Shown: positions 11,150 to 19,881 of the stretch, in pieces
Layout of the letters: the number at the start of each line of letters is the position of its first letter
Numbering within the stretch: position 1 is the first letter of the stretch
NCBI RefSeq assembly: GCF_001514265.1
Contig: NZ_KQ948989.1
Coordinates: 372,001-436,000, forward strand
Source of the DNA: Streptomyces resistomycificus
GTDB taxonomy: Bacteria > Actinomycetota > Actinomycetes > Streptomycetales > Streptomycetaceae
Direction: 5' to 3'
Length of the DNA stretch: 64,000 bases
Translations under genes and position numbers: made by a program
Notes under the pieces: model-generated
What the model was told of the DNA's origin: nothing
The model's database searches: none
What the model saw: the letters and a program-made list of their open reading frames with translations, nothing else

Positions 11150-11380
11150 TGCTGCTCCTCTGCTCCGTGCCGCGCTCTCGGGGTTCCCCGGGTGAACGCG
11201 CCCCCCCTGCTGTGCTGCCGCGCGCCCCATCGTGTCAGAACAGACGGTGAGACAGTCATTACAGTACACGGATACTGGTGAGCCAGGTAAGTGTTTGCGT
11301 GTTGACTCTGTCAACAGAGCTGTGCAGTCTTGGTAACACGCCCCTGAATGTCGGCACCGCCCTCTACCGTGAGGATTCTG
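11150..11380. promoter_or_regulatory. Divergent promoter region between the kinase-helicase and Wadjet operons
   Basis: This 231-bp gap separates the two divergently read defence operons and contains no convincing gene. It is less GC-rich than its flanks around 11230-11340 and holds the palindrome annotated separately. Both operons must be driven from here. GAGG at 11371-11374 is the likely ribosome binding site of the plus-strand operon. Confidence 0.7.
11300..11316. promoter_or_regulatory. Palindrome TGTTGAC-TCT-GTCAACA with -35-like hexamers on both strands
   Basis: Two perfect 7-bp arms flank a 3-bp spacer. Read on the plus strand it contains TTGACT (11302-11307), and on the minus strand TTGACA (11314-11309), so one palindrome could supply overlapping -35 elements for both divergent operons or be an operator covering both. 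The -10 partners are weak by eye, so promoter use is inference. Confidence 0.4.
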
Positions 11381-12970
11381 ATGTCGCTCAGGCGGCCGGG
11401 GAGGAGTGCCGCAGGCATGCGCAGGGTTCCACCGGAGATGTTCCGGTTCACGACCGTGGACAGGTCCGACCTGTACGGGGCGGTGCTGGACGCCTTCGGC
11501 GTGGCCGGCGAGCATCTGGAGACGGCGCTGGGGCTCGACGCGGTGCGCGAACGGCTGCGTGGGGTGGGCTGGGCGGCGGTGGTCGAGGACGGCGAGCTGC
11601 ATGAGGTGCTCAAGAAGCTCGTGCAGTGGGAGCTGCTGGACGTGGTGCACAACCATGCGGAGAACTACCGCACCGCCGAGGAGTACGAGCGCCGCAACTT
11701 GCAGTACTCGCTGACGCGCCGGGGTGAGGCCGCTCTCGCCGGGGTGCGGCACGCGCTTGAGGTGCTCGCCTCGACGGGCGCGCTCCAGACGGCCGTGCTG
11801 GAGGCGATCGCCGACCGGCTGGACGAACTGTGCCTGCTGTCCAGCGAGCCCTCCTCGGCCGATCGGCGGATCTTCAGCACGCTGCGGGAGCTGGAGGGGC
11901 ATCTGGACGCTCTGATGGAGAACACCAAGGCGTTCAACGGCGAACTGCAGCGGCTCCTGCGCGCCGAGGGCGCGGATCTGGACGTGTTCCGCGAAGTGAA
12001 GGCCGCCACCGTGGCTTACCTGCAGGAATTCCTGGTCAACCTCGACCGGCGCGGGCAGGCGGTCGCCGCTGCCGTGGCGCGGGTGGAGGAGCGGGGGATC
12101 GCCGTGTTGCGCGAGCGGGCCCTGCGCGGGGCCGAGTTGCCGCCGGTGGCCGGTGCGGATCCCGCGGCCGGCTGGCTGGAGGGCCGGCGGGCGCGCTGGG
12201 CGGGCCTGCGGGCGTGGTTCCTGCCGGACGGCGGGGCGCGGCCTCGGATCGAGCAGCTGTACGACATAGCCCGGCGGGCCATCGTCTCGCTGCTCCAGGT
12301 CCTGGAGCGGATCAACGAGTCGCGGCGCCGCTCCTCCAGCGCGGTGCAGGACTTCCGGGAGCTGGCGCGCTGGTTCGCGGCGGCTCCCGCGGAGGAGGAT
12401 CTGCACCGGCTCTGGTCGGCGGCCTTCGGGCTCGGCCCGGCCCGCCACGCTCATCTCGGCCACCCCGACCCGGAGTTGATCCCGTCGTCCCATTCCTGGT
12501 CCGAGGCCCCGCCGGTGGAGGTGTCGGCGCTGCTGCGGACCAGCGGGCGGACGGAGCGCTTCACCCGCACGGGCAAGGTGCGGGACGTCGCCGCGGTCAG
12601 GGCCGAGCGCGCCGAGCGGGCCCGCGCGGAGCGAGCGGAACTCGCTCGTGCCTGGCAGGAGCTGGAGACGGACGGACCCGTGCGTCTGTCGTCCTTCGGC
12701 GCGTTGGATCCCGCTGTCTTCGACCGGTTGCTCGACCTGCTGGGCCGGGCGCTGTCCGCCACGCCGGACGCGGGTGGCCTGCGGCGCGCCACTACAGGGG
12801 ACGGCCGGGTGGAGATCGCGCTGGCGCCGCCACCGGACGCGCGCACCGCCGTACTGCGCACCACGAAGGGCTCACTGACCGGACCGGACTACGTCGTCCA
12901 CATCACGGAGGCGGGCGGGGCGCGTGTCTCTCCAGCCCTCCGCTCAGCGCCGGAGGAGGCAGCCGGATGA
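11381..12970 (+). CDS. jetA: Wadjet component JetA, DUF2397/TIGR02677 family
   Basis: A 529-residue kleisin-like subunit of a Wadjet SMC complex, which recognises and cleaves closed circular plasmid DNA. The N-terminal part (FRFTTVDRSDLYGAVLDAFG, then LGLDAVRERL) is characteristic of the DUF2397 family, and a long helical, Arg/Ala/Glu-rich stretch occupies about residues 400-435. By recollection, the DUF2397/DUF2398/DUF2399 set is Wadjet type II. ATG at 11381 was chosen because GAGG lies 6 nt upstream; ATG at 11417 is also possible. It is the first gene of a tightly coupled operon and its stop overlaps the jetB start by 4 bp (ATGA). Confidence 0.88.
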   Translation: MSLRRPGRSAAGMRRVPPEMFRFTTVDRSDLYGAVLDAFGVAGEHLETALGLDAVRERLRGVGWAAVVEDGELHEVLKKLVQWELLDVVHNHAENYRTAEEYERRNLQYSLTRRGEAALAGVRHALEVLASTGALQTAVLEAIADRLDELCLLSSEPSSADRRIFSTLRELEGHLDALMENTKAFNGELQRLLRAEGADLDVFREVKAATVAYLQEFLVNLDRRGQAVAAAVARVEERGIAVLRERALRGAELPPVAGADPAAGWLEGRRARWAGLRAWFLPDGGARPRIEQLYDIARRAIVSLLQVLERINESRRRSSSAVQDFRELARWFAAAPAEEDLHRLWSAAFGLGPARHAHLGHPDPELIPSSHSWSEAPPVEVSALLRTSGRTERFTRTGKVRDVAAVRAERAERARAERAELARAWQELETDGPVRLSSFGALDPAVFDRLLDLLGRALSATPDAGGLRRATTGDGRVEIALAPPPDARTAVLRTTKGSLTGPDYVVHITEAGGARVSPALRSAPEEAAG

Positions 12971-14253
12971 GCACGCTCGCAAACCAACTGGCCGCCGCGG
13001 AACGGGAGGAGGTCGCGCGCGCCATCCGTCTCCTGCTGGCCCACCCACTGCTGACCGCCACCGCCGACCCGGCCGGCTTCGAACTCGTACGACGCCGACG
13101 CGAACCGCTGGCCCAGTGGTTCGACTACACCTGCGGCTGGAGCCTGGTCGTGGAGCCCCGCCGCGGCTACGCCCGCCTCGCCAAAGTCCGCGCGAACCCG
13201 GACGGCTCCCGCCCGCCCCGCAGGGCGCGTTCCGGCCGGGCTCCGTTCGACCGTCGGCGTTATGTCCTGCTGTGCCTGACCGCAGCTGAGTTGCTGTCGA
13301 TGCCGATGACGACCATCGGTATGCTCGCCGACCGCGTCGTACAGGCCACGGCGGCCGACCCCGCGCTGGCCGCGTTCGACCCGGTCCACCGGCCGGAGCG
13401 GATGGCATTCGTCGATGTCCTGAAACTGCTGGAGTCGTACGACGTGTTGGGCGCCGTGGACGGGACGACCGAGACATACGTCGAGTCCGCGGAGGCGAAG
13501 GTCCTCTACCGCGTGGACACCACGCTGCTGATGCGGCTGCCCGCCGCGCCCGTCGGCGCCTCCCAGCTCGCCACGCCCCTGGACGAGGTGCCCGCGCGGT
13601 TTGAGGAACTCCTCACAGGCCTTGTGCGGGAGCGCCGATACGGCGGTGCACTCGGCGACCAGCTGTCCGACGAGACCGCCGCCACGGACGCACAACGCAA
13701 CCTGAGGCTGCGCCACTCGGTGCTGCGACGCCTCTTCGACGACCCCGTTCTGTACCGGGCCGACCTTGCCGAGGACGAGCTCGCGTACGTGACCTCCCTT
13801 ACCGGACGGCAGATCCTGCGCCGGTCGGTCGAACAGGCAGGCTTCCTCCTGGAGGAGCGGGCCGAGGGCTTCCTGCTCGTGGACCCGGACGGGATCGCCA
13901 CCGATGTCCGCCTTCCCGACGACACCTCCACCGCGCGGGTCGCCGCGCTGCTCCTTCTGGAGCCACTGTGCGCCGCGCCCGCCGGCCTGCTGCCCGAACA
14001 GCTCGCCAAAGCCGGAGCGGATCTGCTGCGCCGATTTCCGCGCTGGGCCAAGGCCTATCAGTCCGAGGAGGGTGCGGCCCGGCTGACCGACGACGCCGTA
14101 CGCGTACTGCGGGACGTCGGTCTCGCCCGCAGGACCTCAGGGCGTGTCGTCGCGTGCCCGGCCGCGTACCGCTACCGCCTGACGCAGACGATGAGTTCGG
14201 ATCCGGCCTTCGATGCCGTCGCCGTAGAAGTCGTAGAAGGAGACCAGCAGTGA
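12967..14253 (+). CDS. jetB: Wadjet component JetB, DUF2398/TIGR02678 family
   Basis: A 428-residue protein corresponding to the KITE/MukE-like subunit of Wadjet, which bridges JetA and the JetC ATPase. Family features are the N-terminal segment EVARAIRLLLAHPLL, the VRRRREPLAQWFDYTCGW block near residue 45, and the C-terminal winged-helix-rich region. It shares ATGA with the end of jetA and GTGA with the start of jetC, so the stoichiometry is probably set by translational coupling. No truncation or missing region is apparent. Confidence 0.88.
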   Translation: MSTLANQLAAAEREEVARAIRLLLAHPLLTATADPAGFELVRRRREPLAQWFDYTCGWSLVVEPRRGYARLAKVRANPDGSRPPRRARSGRAPFDRRRYVLLCLTAAELLSMPMTTIGMLADRVVQATAADPALAAFDPVHRPERMAFVDVLKLLESYDVLGAVDGTTETYVESAEAKVLYRVDTTLLMRLPAAPVGASQLATPLDEVPARFEELLTGLVRERRYGGALGDQLSDETAATDAQRNLRLRHSVLRRLFDDPVLYRADLAEDELAYVTSLTGRQILRRSVEQAGFLLEERAEGFLLVDPDGIATDVRLPDDTSTARVAALLLLEPLCAAPAGLLPEQLAKAGADLLRRFPRWAKAYQSEEGAARLTDDAVRVLRDVGLARRTSGRVVACPAAYRYRLTQTMSSDPAFDAVAVEVVEGDQQ

Positions 14254-17200
14254 GCGTGACGGAGCTTCCCCTCCCGCGACGGCCGGAGCCCACTGGCTCG
14301 ACCAGGACAGCGGCGACGGCGGCATCAGCAGGGGATACCGGCGGCCACCGCTGGCAGCCGTACCGCGCGGGGATCCTCAACGTCTGGCGCTACTACGACG
14401 AGACCTTCACCTTCCACCAGGGCCGTCTGCTGTTGCGCGGCCAGAACGGGTCGGGCAAGTCCAAGGCCTTGGAATTGCTGCTGCCCTTCCTCTTCGACGC
14501 CAGCCTTCGCCCCAACCGTCTGTCCACGTTCGGCGGGTCGGAGCGCACCATGCACTGGAACCTGCTGGGTGAAGGCGCCTCGGGCAAGACCCGCGTCGGG
14601 TACGTATGGATGGAGTTCCGTCGCGTCGGCGACGACGGCACCGAGCACTGGTTCGGCTGCGGGGCGCGTCTGCAGGCCAGCGTGCACACCAGCGGCGCGC
14701 ACGCCGACTACTTCACCACCGGCTCCCGGATCGGCCACGCCGACGGTGTCCAGCTCGTCAACGAGGCGGGACAGCCGCTGACCCGCGCCGCACTCGCGGA
14801 TGCCCTCGGTGACCGTGGCCACATGCACTCCTCGGCCACCGACTACCGAGCCGCCGTACGACGTGAACTCTTCGGCGGCATGACGGAGCAGCGTTACGAG
14901 TCGCTGCTGTCCGCCCTGCTTCAGCTGCGCCAGCCCAAACTGTCCGAGCGGCTCGACCCGTCCCTGCTCTCCACCCTGCTGTCCCGTGCCCTGCCACCAC
15001 TGGGCGAAGGCGAGATCGCCGAACTCGCCGAGGGTTTCGAGCGCCTGGACCGGCAGCGTGAACATCTCAAGCGGCTCGACGACGAAGTCACGGCGGCCGA
15101 AACCGTCGCATCGCGGCAACGCGCCTACGCGAGGCGGGTGCTGCGAGCCGGCTCCGCCGCGCTGATCTCGGCGACCACCGAGATGGACAACCTCACCCGC
15201 GTCGCCCGTCAGAGCGCCGACGATCTCGAACAGGCGTTGGCGCAACGCGAGTCCGCCCGGACACAGCGGGAGGAACTGGAACTGCGCGCACACTCCCTCG
15301 ACGAGACCGTCGAAGGGCTGCGCGAGCGCGACGCCTACAAGCAGGGTGCGGAACTGGACCGGCTTCGACGCCGTACCGAGGGTGCGGCAGCCGCCGCCGG
15401 TCGGCAGCGGGCCTCGGCCCAGGCCGCTCAGGTCGGCGCGGAGGAGGACCAGAGACACGCCGAGGAGGCCGCAGGGCGAGCCCGAACACTCGACGGACAC
15501 GCGCGCGAGGCCGCCGAGGAGGCACGCCGGCCGGCTCGGGCAGCGGGCATGGAGTCCATCCATCATGAGGTCAGAGTGATCCTCGACGAGGAACTCGGGG
15601 TGGCCCTCCCTGACAGGGCGGGGCCTGGCAAGGATTCCGGCGTCACACGCGCGGCGGGCGAGAACGGTGCCCGACGAGCCCGTCGGCTGCTCCGCGGCGC
15701 GGTCACCGCCCGACGGCAGCAAGTCACCCTCGTCAACGAGGCGATCGACGAGCACGATCGTGCGGTACGCGCCCGGGGCGCCGCCGAGGATCTGCTGGAT
15801 GATGCCCGTACCCGGCTCGCAGAGGCGATCGCCCGACGGGACGAGGCGTCCGGAGCCTGGGAAGACGTCCTTGCCGTACAGGCGGAACGGCTGCTCACCT
15901 GGGCCGAAGGCTGCATGGAGCTGCGCATCGCCGATCCCGGGGAATTGGCGGCCAGAGCCGCGGCCGAGGCCGAGGTGACGGCCCTGATCGAAGCCGCCGC
16001 CCGCCCCTTGGAACGGGAGATCGGCACGGCGGAGGCCACCGCCCGAGCCGTACGCCAGGACCTGAGGGACGAGCGGAGCCGACTTGAGGCGGAGGTGCGA
16101 CGGCTCAGTGGAGAGACCGACCTCCCGCCTCTGTCCCCGCCCACCCGTACCACGGTCCGCACGACGACGGCGGGAGCACCACTGTGGCGGCTGGTCGCCT
16201 TCCGCGAGGATGTTCCCCCGCCCGTCCAGGCAGCGGTGGAGGCGGCGCTGGAGGCATCGGGCCTGCTGGATGCCTGGGTCAGCCCCTACGACGGGATCAA
16301 GCTGCCGGGCCACGACACCCGCGCCGAGGCAGCCCTGGCGGTGACCGCGCAGGGACCCAGCCTGCTGGACGTGCTCAGGCCGGAGGAGGACATACCCGTC
16401 CCGGCCAACACCGTGACCCGCATCCTCGCCGGTGTCGCGTACGGCACCACGCTTCCCGGCGGTCACCCCGCGGCCGTCTCCGCCGACGGCGCCTGGCGTC
16501 TCGCCCTCGCCACCGGGACGTGGAGCAAGCCGGAACCGGCTCACATCGGTGCCCTTGCACGACAGCGGGCCCGGCAGCGCAGGATCGGTGAACTGACCGA
16601 CCTCATCACCGAGACGAACGCCTCCCTCGCCGGGCTCGACGACCAGCTGCGCGGCCTCGATGCTCGCCGTGCCCAGCTGGACGCCGACCGCGCCGCCCGT
16701 CCCGACCACCGGGAACTCGACGCCCGCCGACGCGGCTGGGACCTGGCCGAGGCGAAGGCGGCCGCGCGAGACGACGCCGTGCGTGATGCCGCCGGGCATC
16801 TCGCACGATGCGAGAGCGCGGCGGCAGGCGCTCTGCGCACGCTCAGCCGCCGGGCCGCGGAACACGGATTGGCCACCGACCGTGAGCGGTTGCGTGCTCT
16901 CTCCGCCGACATCGACAGGTTCCGGGACGCCGCCGACAGCTGGGTGGACGCCCTGCTCGCGACCACTGCCGCTGCCGACGGGGCCCATCAGCTGGCCGCG
17001 CAGGCAGACCGTTCCCGCCGGGCTGCCGAGAAACAAGCGAATGAGGCGGCTGCCGCCGAAGCGGAGGCGGCGGGTCTCACAGCGCGCCTGGCGGCGGTGG
17101 AAGCCACCGTGGGCGAGGACTACCGGCAGATCGTCGCACGCGTCGCCGAGGCTCGCGCAGAACTGCGACGCTGCCGAGAGGAAGCCGGCCGGGCCGCCGA

Positions 17201-18398
17201 TCTCCTGCTGCGGCTGGAAGGACGTATCGGAGGACTACGGGCCACCAGTGCTCAGGACGCCGCTATACGGGAGCAGGCCGTCGCGACACGGGACGGCGCG
17301 GCACACCGGTTCCGGCACTTGTGCCTGGTCGGGCTGGCCGAGGACGCAGGCATCACACCGGAACTCGACGCCGAGGGCGGCACCAAAGCCACCCTGGAGG
17401 CCGCCCGTGCCACAGCGGCCACCTGGCCCGCCGTGCCGCACGCATCCCGCAACCTCGGCGACGCCGCGACCCGTCTCTCGGAAGCGGTCCACGAGGCCCG
17501 TCAGCGCCTCGGTGCCCGTGCCGACCTGGAGATGGAACCCGACGACGACATCCAGCTCTTCACCGCCACCCTCGACGGCGTGCGCGTAGGCGCGACGGGC
17601 CTGCTCACCACGCTCACCCAGGAGCGCGACCGCGGTCGCGACGACATCACCACCGCGGAGCGACGCCTCTTCGACCAGATCCTCACCGGCGACATCCGCC
17701 GACACCTCGCAGCCCGTATCCGCCAGGCCGGCGAACTCGTCGACCGCATGAACGGGCACCTGGAGCGGGTGCGTACCGCTTCCAACGTCGCCGTCCAGCT
17801 TGTCTGGGACGTCCGACCCGATCTCCCGGACGGCACCCGCACCGCCCGACAGTTGCTACTCAAGGACCCTGGCCGGGTCAACGAGACCGATCGGGAAGCC
17901 CTGCACGCCTTCTTCCGCGCCCGGATCGAGGAGGCCAAGGGCAGCGACACGGCCGCGAGCTGGGAGGAACAGCTCGGTGAAGTGCTCGACTACACCGCCT
18001 GGCACCGCTTCACCGTCCGCCTGGACCGGGCCAACGGCAGCGGATGGCAACCGCTGACCAAGAAGCTGCACGGCGCGCTCTCCGGCGGAGAGAAGGCCAT
18101 CGCACTGCACCTGCCGCTGTTCGCCGCCGTCGCCGCCCACTACGAAGCCGTGCCCCGGGCACCCCGGCCGATTCTGCTGGACGAGGTCTTCGTCGGTGTC
18201 GACACCGTCAACCGTGGACAGGTCTTCGGCCTGCTCGCCGCCCTCGACCTGGACCTCATGGTCACGTCGGACCACGAGTGGTGCACCTACGGCGAACTGC
18301 CCGGCATCGCCGTCCATCAACTCCTCACCGACGGGGGCGACGACGCTGTCACCAGCGCCCGCTTCGTCTGGAACGGCACCGAGCTGGAGGCGGGATGA
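14250..18398 (+). CDS. jetC: Wadjet component JetC, SMC/MukB-like ATPase, TIGR02680 family
   Basis: A 1382-residue SMC-like ATPase, the DNA-extruding motor of Wadjet. The P-loop GQNGSGKS is near residue 65-72. A very long heptad-rich coiled-coil region runs over roughly 280-1100, interrupted by a less helical, hinge-like part around 640-760. The C-terminal head carries the ABC signature LSGGEKA and Walker B PILLDEVF near residues 1290-1315. Both ATPase halves are intact, so the enzyme is predicted to be active. The GTG start overlaps the jetB stop (GTGA), and its own stop overlaps jetD (ATGA). Confidence 0.9.
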   Translation: MSVTELPLPRRPEPTGSTRTAATAASAGDTGGHRWQPYRAGILNVWRYYDETFTFHQGRLLLRGQNGSGKSKALELLLPFLFDASLRPNRLSTFGGSERTMHWNLLGEGASGKTRVGYVWMEFRRVGDDGTEHWFGCGARLQASVHTSGAHADYFTTGSRIGHADGVQLVNEAGQPLTRAALADALGDRGHMHSSATDYRAAVRRELFGGMTEQRYESLLSALLQLRQPKLSERLDPSLLSTLLSRALPPLGEGEIAELAEGFERLDRQREHLKRLDDEVTAAETVASRQRAYARRVLRAGSAALISATTEMDNLTRVARQSADDLEQALAQRESARTQREELELRAHSLDETVEGLRERDAYKQGAELDRLRRRTEGAAAAAGRQRASAQAAQVGAEEDQRHAEEAAGRARTLDGHAREAAEEARRPARAAGMESIHHEVRVILDEELGVALPDRAGPGKDSGVTRAAGENGARRARRLLRGAVTARRQQVTLVNEAIDEHDRAVRARGAAEDLLDDARTRLAEAIARRDEASGAWEDVLAVQAERLLTWAEGCMELRIADPGELAARAAAEAEVTALIEAAARPLEREIGTAEATARAVRQDLRDERSRLEAEVRRLSGETDLPPLSPPTRTTVRTTTAGAPLWRLVAFREDVPPPVQAAVEAALEASGLLDAWVSPYDGIKLPGHDTRAEAALAVTAQGPSLLDVLRPEEDIPVPANTVTRILAGVAYGTTLPGGHPAAVSADGAWRLALATGTWSKPEPAHIGALARQRARQRRIGELTDLITETNASLAGLDDQLRGLDARRAQLDADRAARPDHRELDARRRGWDLAEAKAAARDDAVRDAAGHLARCESAAAGALRTLSRRAAEHGLATDRERLRALSADIDRFRDAADSWVDALLATTAAADGAHQLAAQADRSRRAAEKQANEAAAAEAEAAGLTARLAAVEATVGEDYRQIVARVAEARAELRRCREEAGRAADLLLRLEGRIGGLRATSAQDAAIREQAVATRDGAAHRFRHLCLVGLAEDAGITPELDAEGGTKATLEAARATAATWPAVPHASRNLGDAATRLSEAVHEARQRLGARADLEMEPDDDIQLFTATLDGVRVGATGLLTTLTQERDRGRDDITTAERRLFDQILTGDIRRHLAARIRQAGELVDRMNGHLERVRTASNVAVQLVWDVRPDLPDGTRTARQLLLKDPGRVNETDREALHAFFRARIEEAKGSDTAASWEEQLGEVLDYTAWHRFTVRLDRANGSGWQPLTKKLHGALSGGEKAIALHLPLFAAVAAHYEAVPRAPRPILLDEVFVGVDTVNRGQVFGLLAALDLDLMVTSDHEWCTYGELPGIAVHQLLTDGGDDAVTSARFVWNGTELEAG

Positions 18399-19657
18399 CC
18401 CACCCGGAACCGGTCCCGGGCGAACGCGCCCTGCGGCGCCCCGAACTCGGCCCGCTCTGGCAAACGGTCCACATCCGCCTCTCGTCCGGCCGTCCCGTCA
18501 CCCGGGTGCGCCTCGGGCCGCTCGACGACGCCCAGCGCGAGGCCCTCGCCGACCTCCTCGGCCTGGACCGGCTACCGTCCTCTCACCCGTGGGTCCCGCT
18601 CGCCCACTTGGAAGAGGCCGTCACCGAGTTGTCCGGCCGCACGGTGCGCGACATAGTCACCGAACTCGTCGGACCTCTCGGCGACCGGGCGGGAGAACTG
18701 CGCCGCCAGGAGGGAGAACGCGCCGAACTGTGGACCTGGCTGGCCGGTCACGCCACCGTGCGGGCTCAGCCGGTGCTCTCCGACTGGGCTGCCTCTTGCC
18801 GGGCCACCGGCCTGATCGCAGGCTCGGCGGGACGCACCCGATCCCTGCTCACAGACGCGCTCACCGTGCTCGCGGAACTTCCCGCCCAGGCGGAGCCACT
18901 GCCCGTCTTCGCTGCCCGGGTCCTGGGCGGACACGCGCACGCACTTGACGACGGTACGCCCTTGTCCCACTACGTCCTGCGTGCCTTGACGATCCTGTAC
19001 GACACCGCACCGCCGCAGTCCTCAGCGGACCGGCGAGCCCTGTGGACCCGTGCAGGTGTCGCCGACGATGACCTGTCAGCAACCGTTCTCGTCGGTGGAC
19101 TTCGTCCCGTCGGCGACGGCACGGTCGCCTGTGTGGCTCGCGTCTGTGCCGAGGCCGGACAGGCCGCCAGCCTGACGCTCGCCCAACTGCGGTCTCCGGG
19201 CGAGTTCTCCCTCGCAGCGCACCCCGCACCAGTCGTGCATGTCACGGAGAACCCCAGCATCCTGGCTCTCGCCGTACGCCGTTTCGGCGCGGACTCTCCG
19301 CCGCTCGTCTGCACATCCGGTTGGCCCAACAGTGCGGCGATCCAGCTTCTGCGCATGCTCGCGGACCACGGAGCCGCTCTCCGCTACCACGGCGACTTCG
19401 ACGGCGAAGGCATCCGCATCGCTGCGTACGTCTTGGACAAGACACCGGCGCACCCCTGGCGCATGACGGCAGCCGACTACCGTACGGCGGTCGTCCGCCA
19501 CCCACTCGGCCCTCAGGCCGGGCGCATCACCGAAGCACCGTGGGATGCCGAGTTGGCCCAGGCCATGACAGACCACGGCTCCGCCGTGGTCGAGGAACTG
19601 GTGGCCGCTGAACTCTTGGAAGACCTTGCTGCCGAGGCTGTGGCAACGCTGCTTTGA
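18395..19657 (+). CDS. jetD: Wadjet component JetD, DUF2399/DUF3323 Toprim nuclease
   Basis: A 420-residue nuclease subunit that cuts circular DNA once JetABC has extruded it. The C-terminal third is a Toprim fold: the acidic strand HVTENPSILAL with its Glu near residue 285, and the DFDGEGI motif near 333 that supplies the metal-binding aspartates. The N-terminal region (to about 250) matches the DUF3323-type domain. All catalytic residues that can be recognised are present. It is the last gene of the four-gene operon, and the ATG overlaps the jetC stop. The next feature downstream, after 193 bp, is an IS630 element. Confidence 0.88.
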   Translation: MTHPEPVPGERALRRPELGPLWQTVHIRLSSGRPVTRVRLGPLDDAQREALADLLGLDRLPSSHPWVPLAHLEEAVTELSGRTVRDIVTELVGPLGDRAGELRRQEGERAELWTWLAGHATVRAQPVLSDWAASCRATGLIAGSAGRTRSLLTDALTVLAELPAQAEPLPVFAARVLGGHAHALDDGTPLSHYVLRALTILYDTAPPQSSADRRALWTRAGVADDDLSATVLVGGLRPVGDGTVACVARVCAEAGQAASLTLAQLRSPGEFSLAAHPAPVVHVTENPSILALAVRRFGADSPPLVCTSGWPNSAAIQLLRMLADHGAALRYHGDFDGEGIRIAAYVLDKTPAHPWRMTAADYRTAVVRHPLGPQAGRITEAPWDAELAQAMTDHGSAVVEELVAAELLEDLAAEAVATLL

Positions 19658-19850
19658 CCGGCCACGACACTCCTTCGACTGCGACGTCAACGCGTCCGGC
19701 TCGGACGGGCCGTGGTGCCCCGGACTCACAACGAGCTGCACTACACGTTTCTTGGTCCGTGACTGGTCCGAAAGATCCGTCTGGCGCATCGGTATTTCGG
19801 AGGAGCGGGTTGATCGGGGCGCTCTGAGACGCAAGGGAAATGAGGGTGCC
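19658..19850. other. Non-coding gap between jetD and the IS630 element
   Basis: No gene is supported here. The last 100 bp has a short open frame without a ribosome binding site or recognisable product. It may be a remnant of older sequence left of the insertion. Confidence 0.5.
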
Positions 19851-19881
19851 TAGTGTCATGCGCCAGAAATCCTCGGGGTTA
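19851..19881 (+). repeat. IS630 left inverted repeat (with TA)
   Basis: 31 bp beginning TAGTGTCATGCGCCAG. It matches the reverse complement of 21241-21271 at 30 of 31 positions (C versus G at position 24). Confidence 0.9.

Noticed and set aside
11150..12493. Upstream extension of the kinase-helicase gene
   Set aside because: The frame remains open into jetA on the other strand, but conserved kinase sequence and the GAGGAG site fix the start at 11149.
14325..17036. A minus-strand open frame of about 900 codons within jetC
   Set aside because: Mirror frame of the jetC coiled-coil region; no recognisable product.
19740..19850. Short plus-strand frame ending at the IS left flank
   Set aside because: No start signal and no recognisable protein; may be old transposase debris but cannot be supported.
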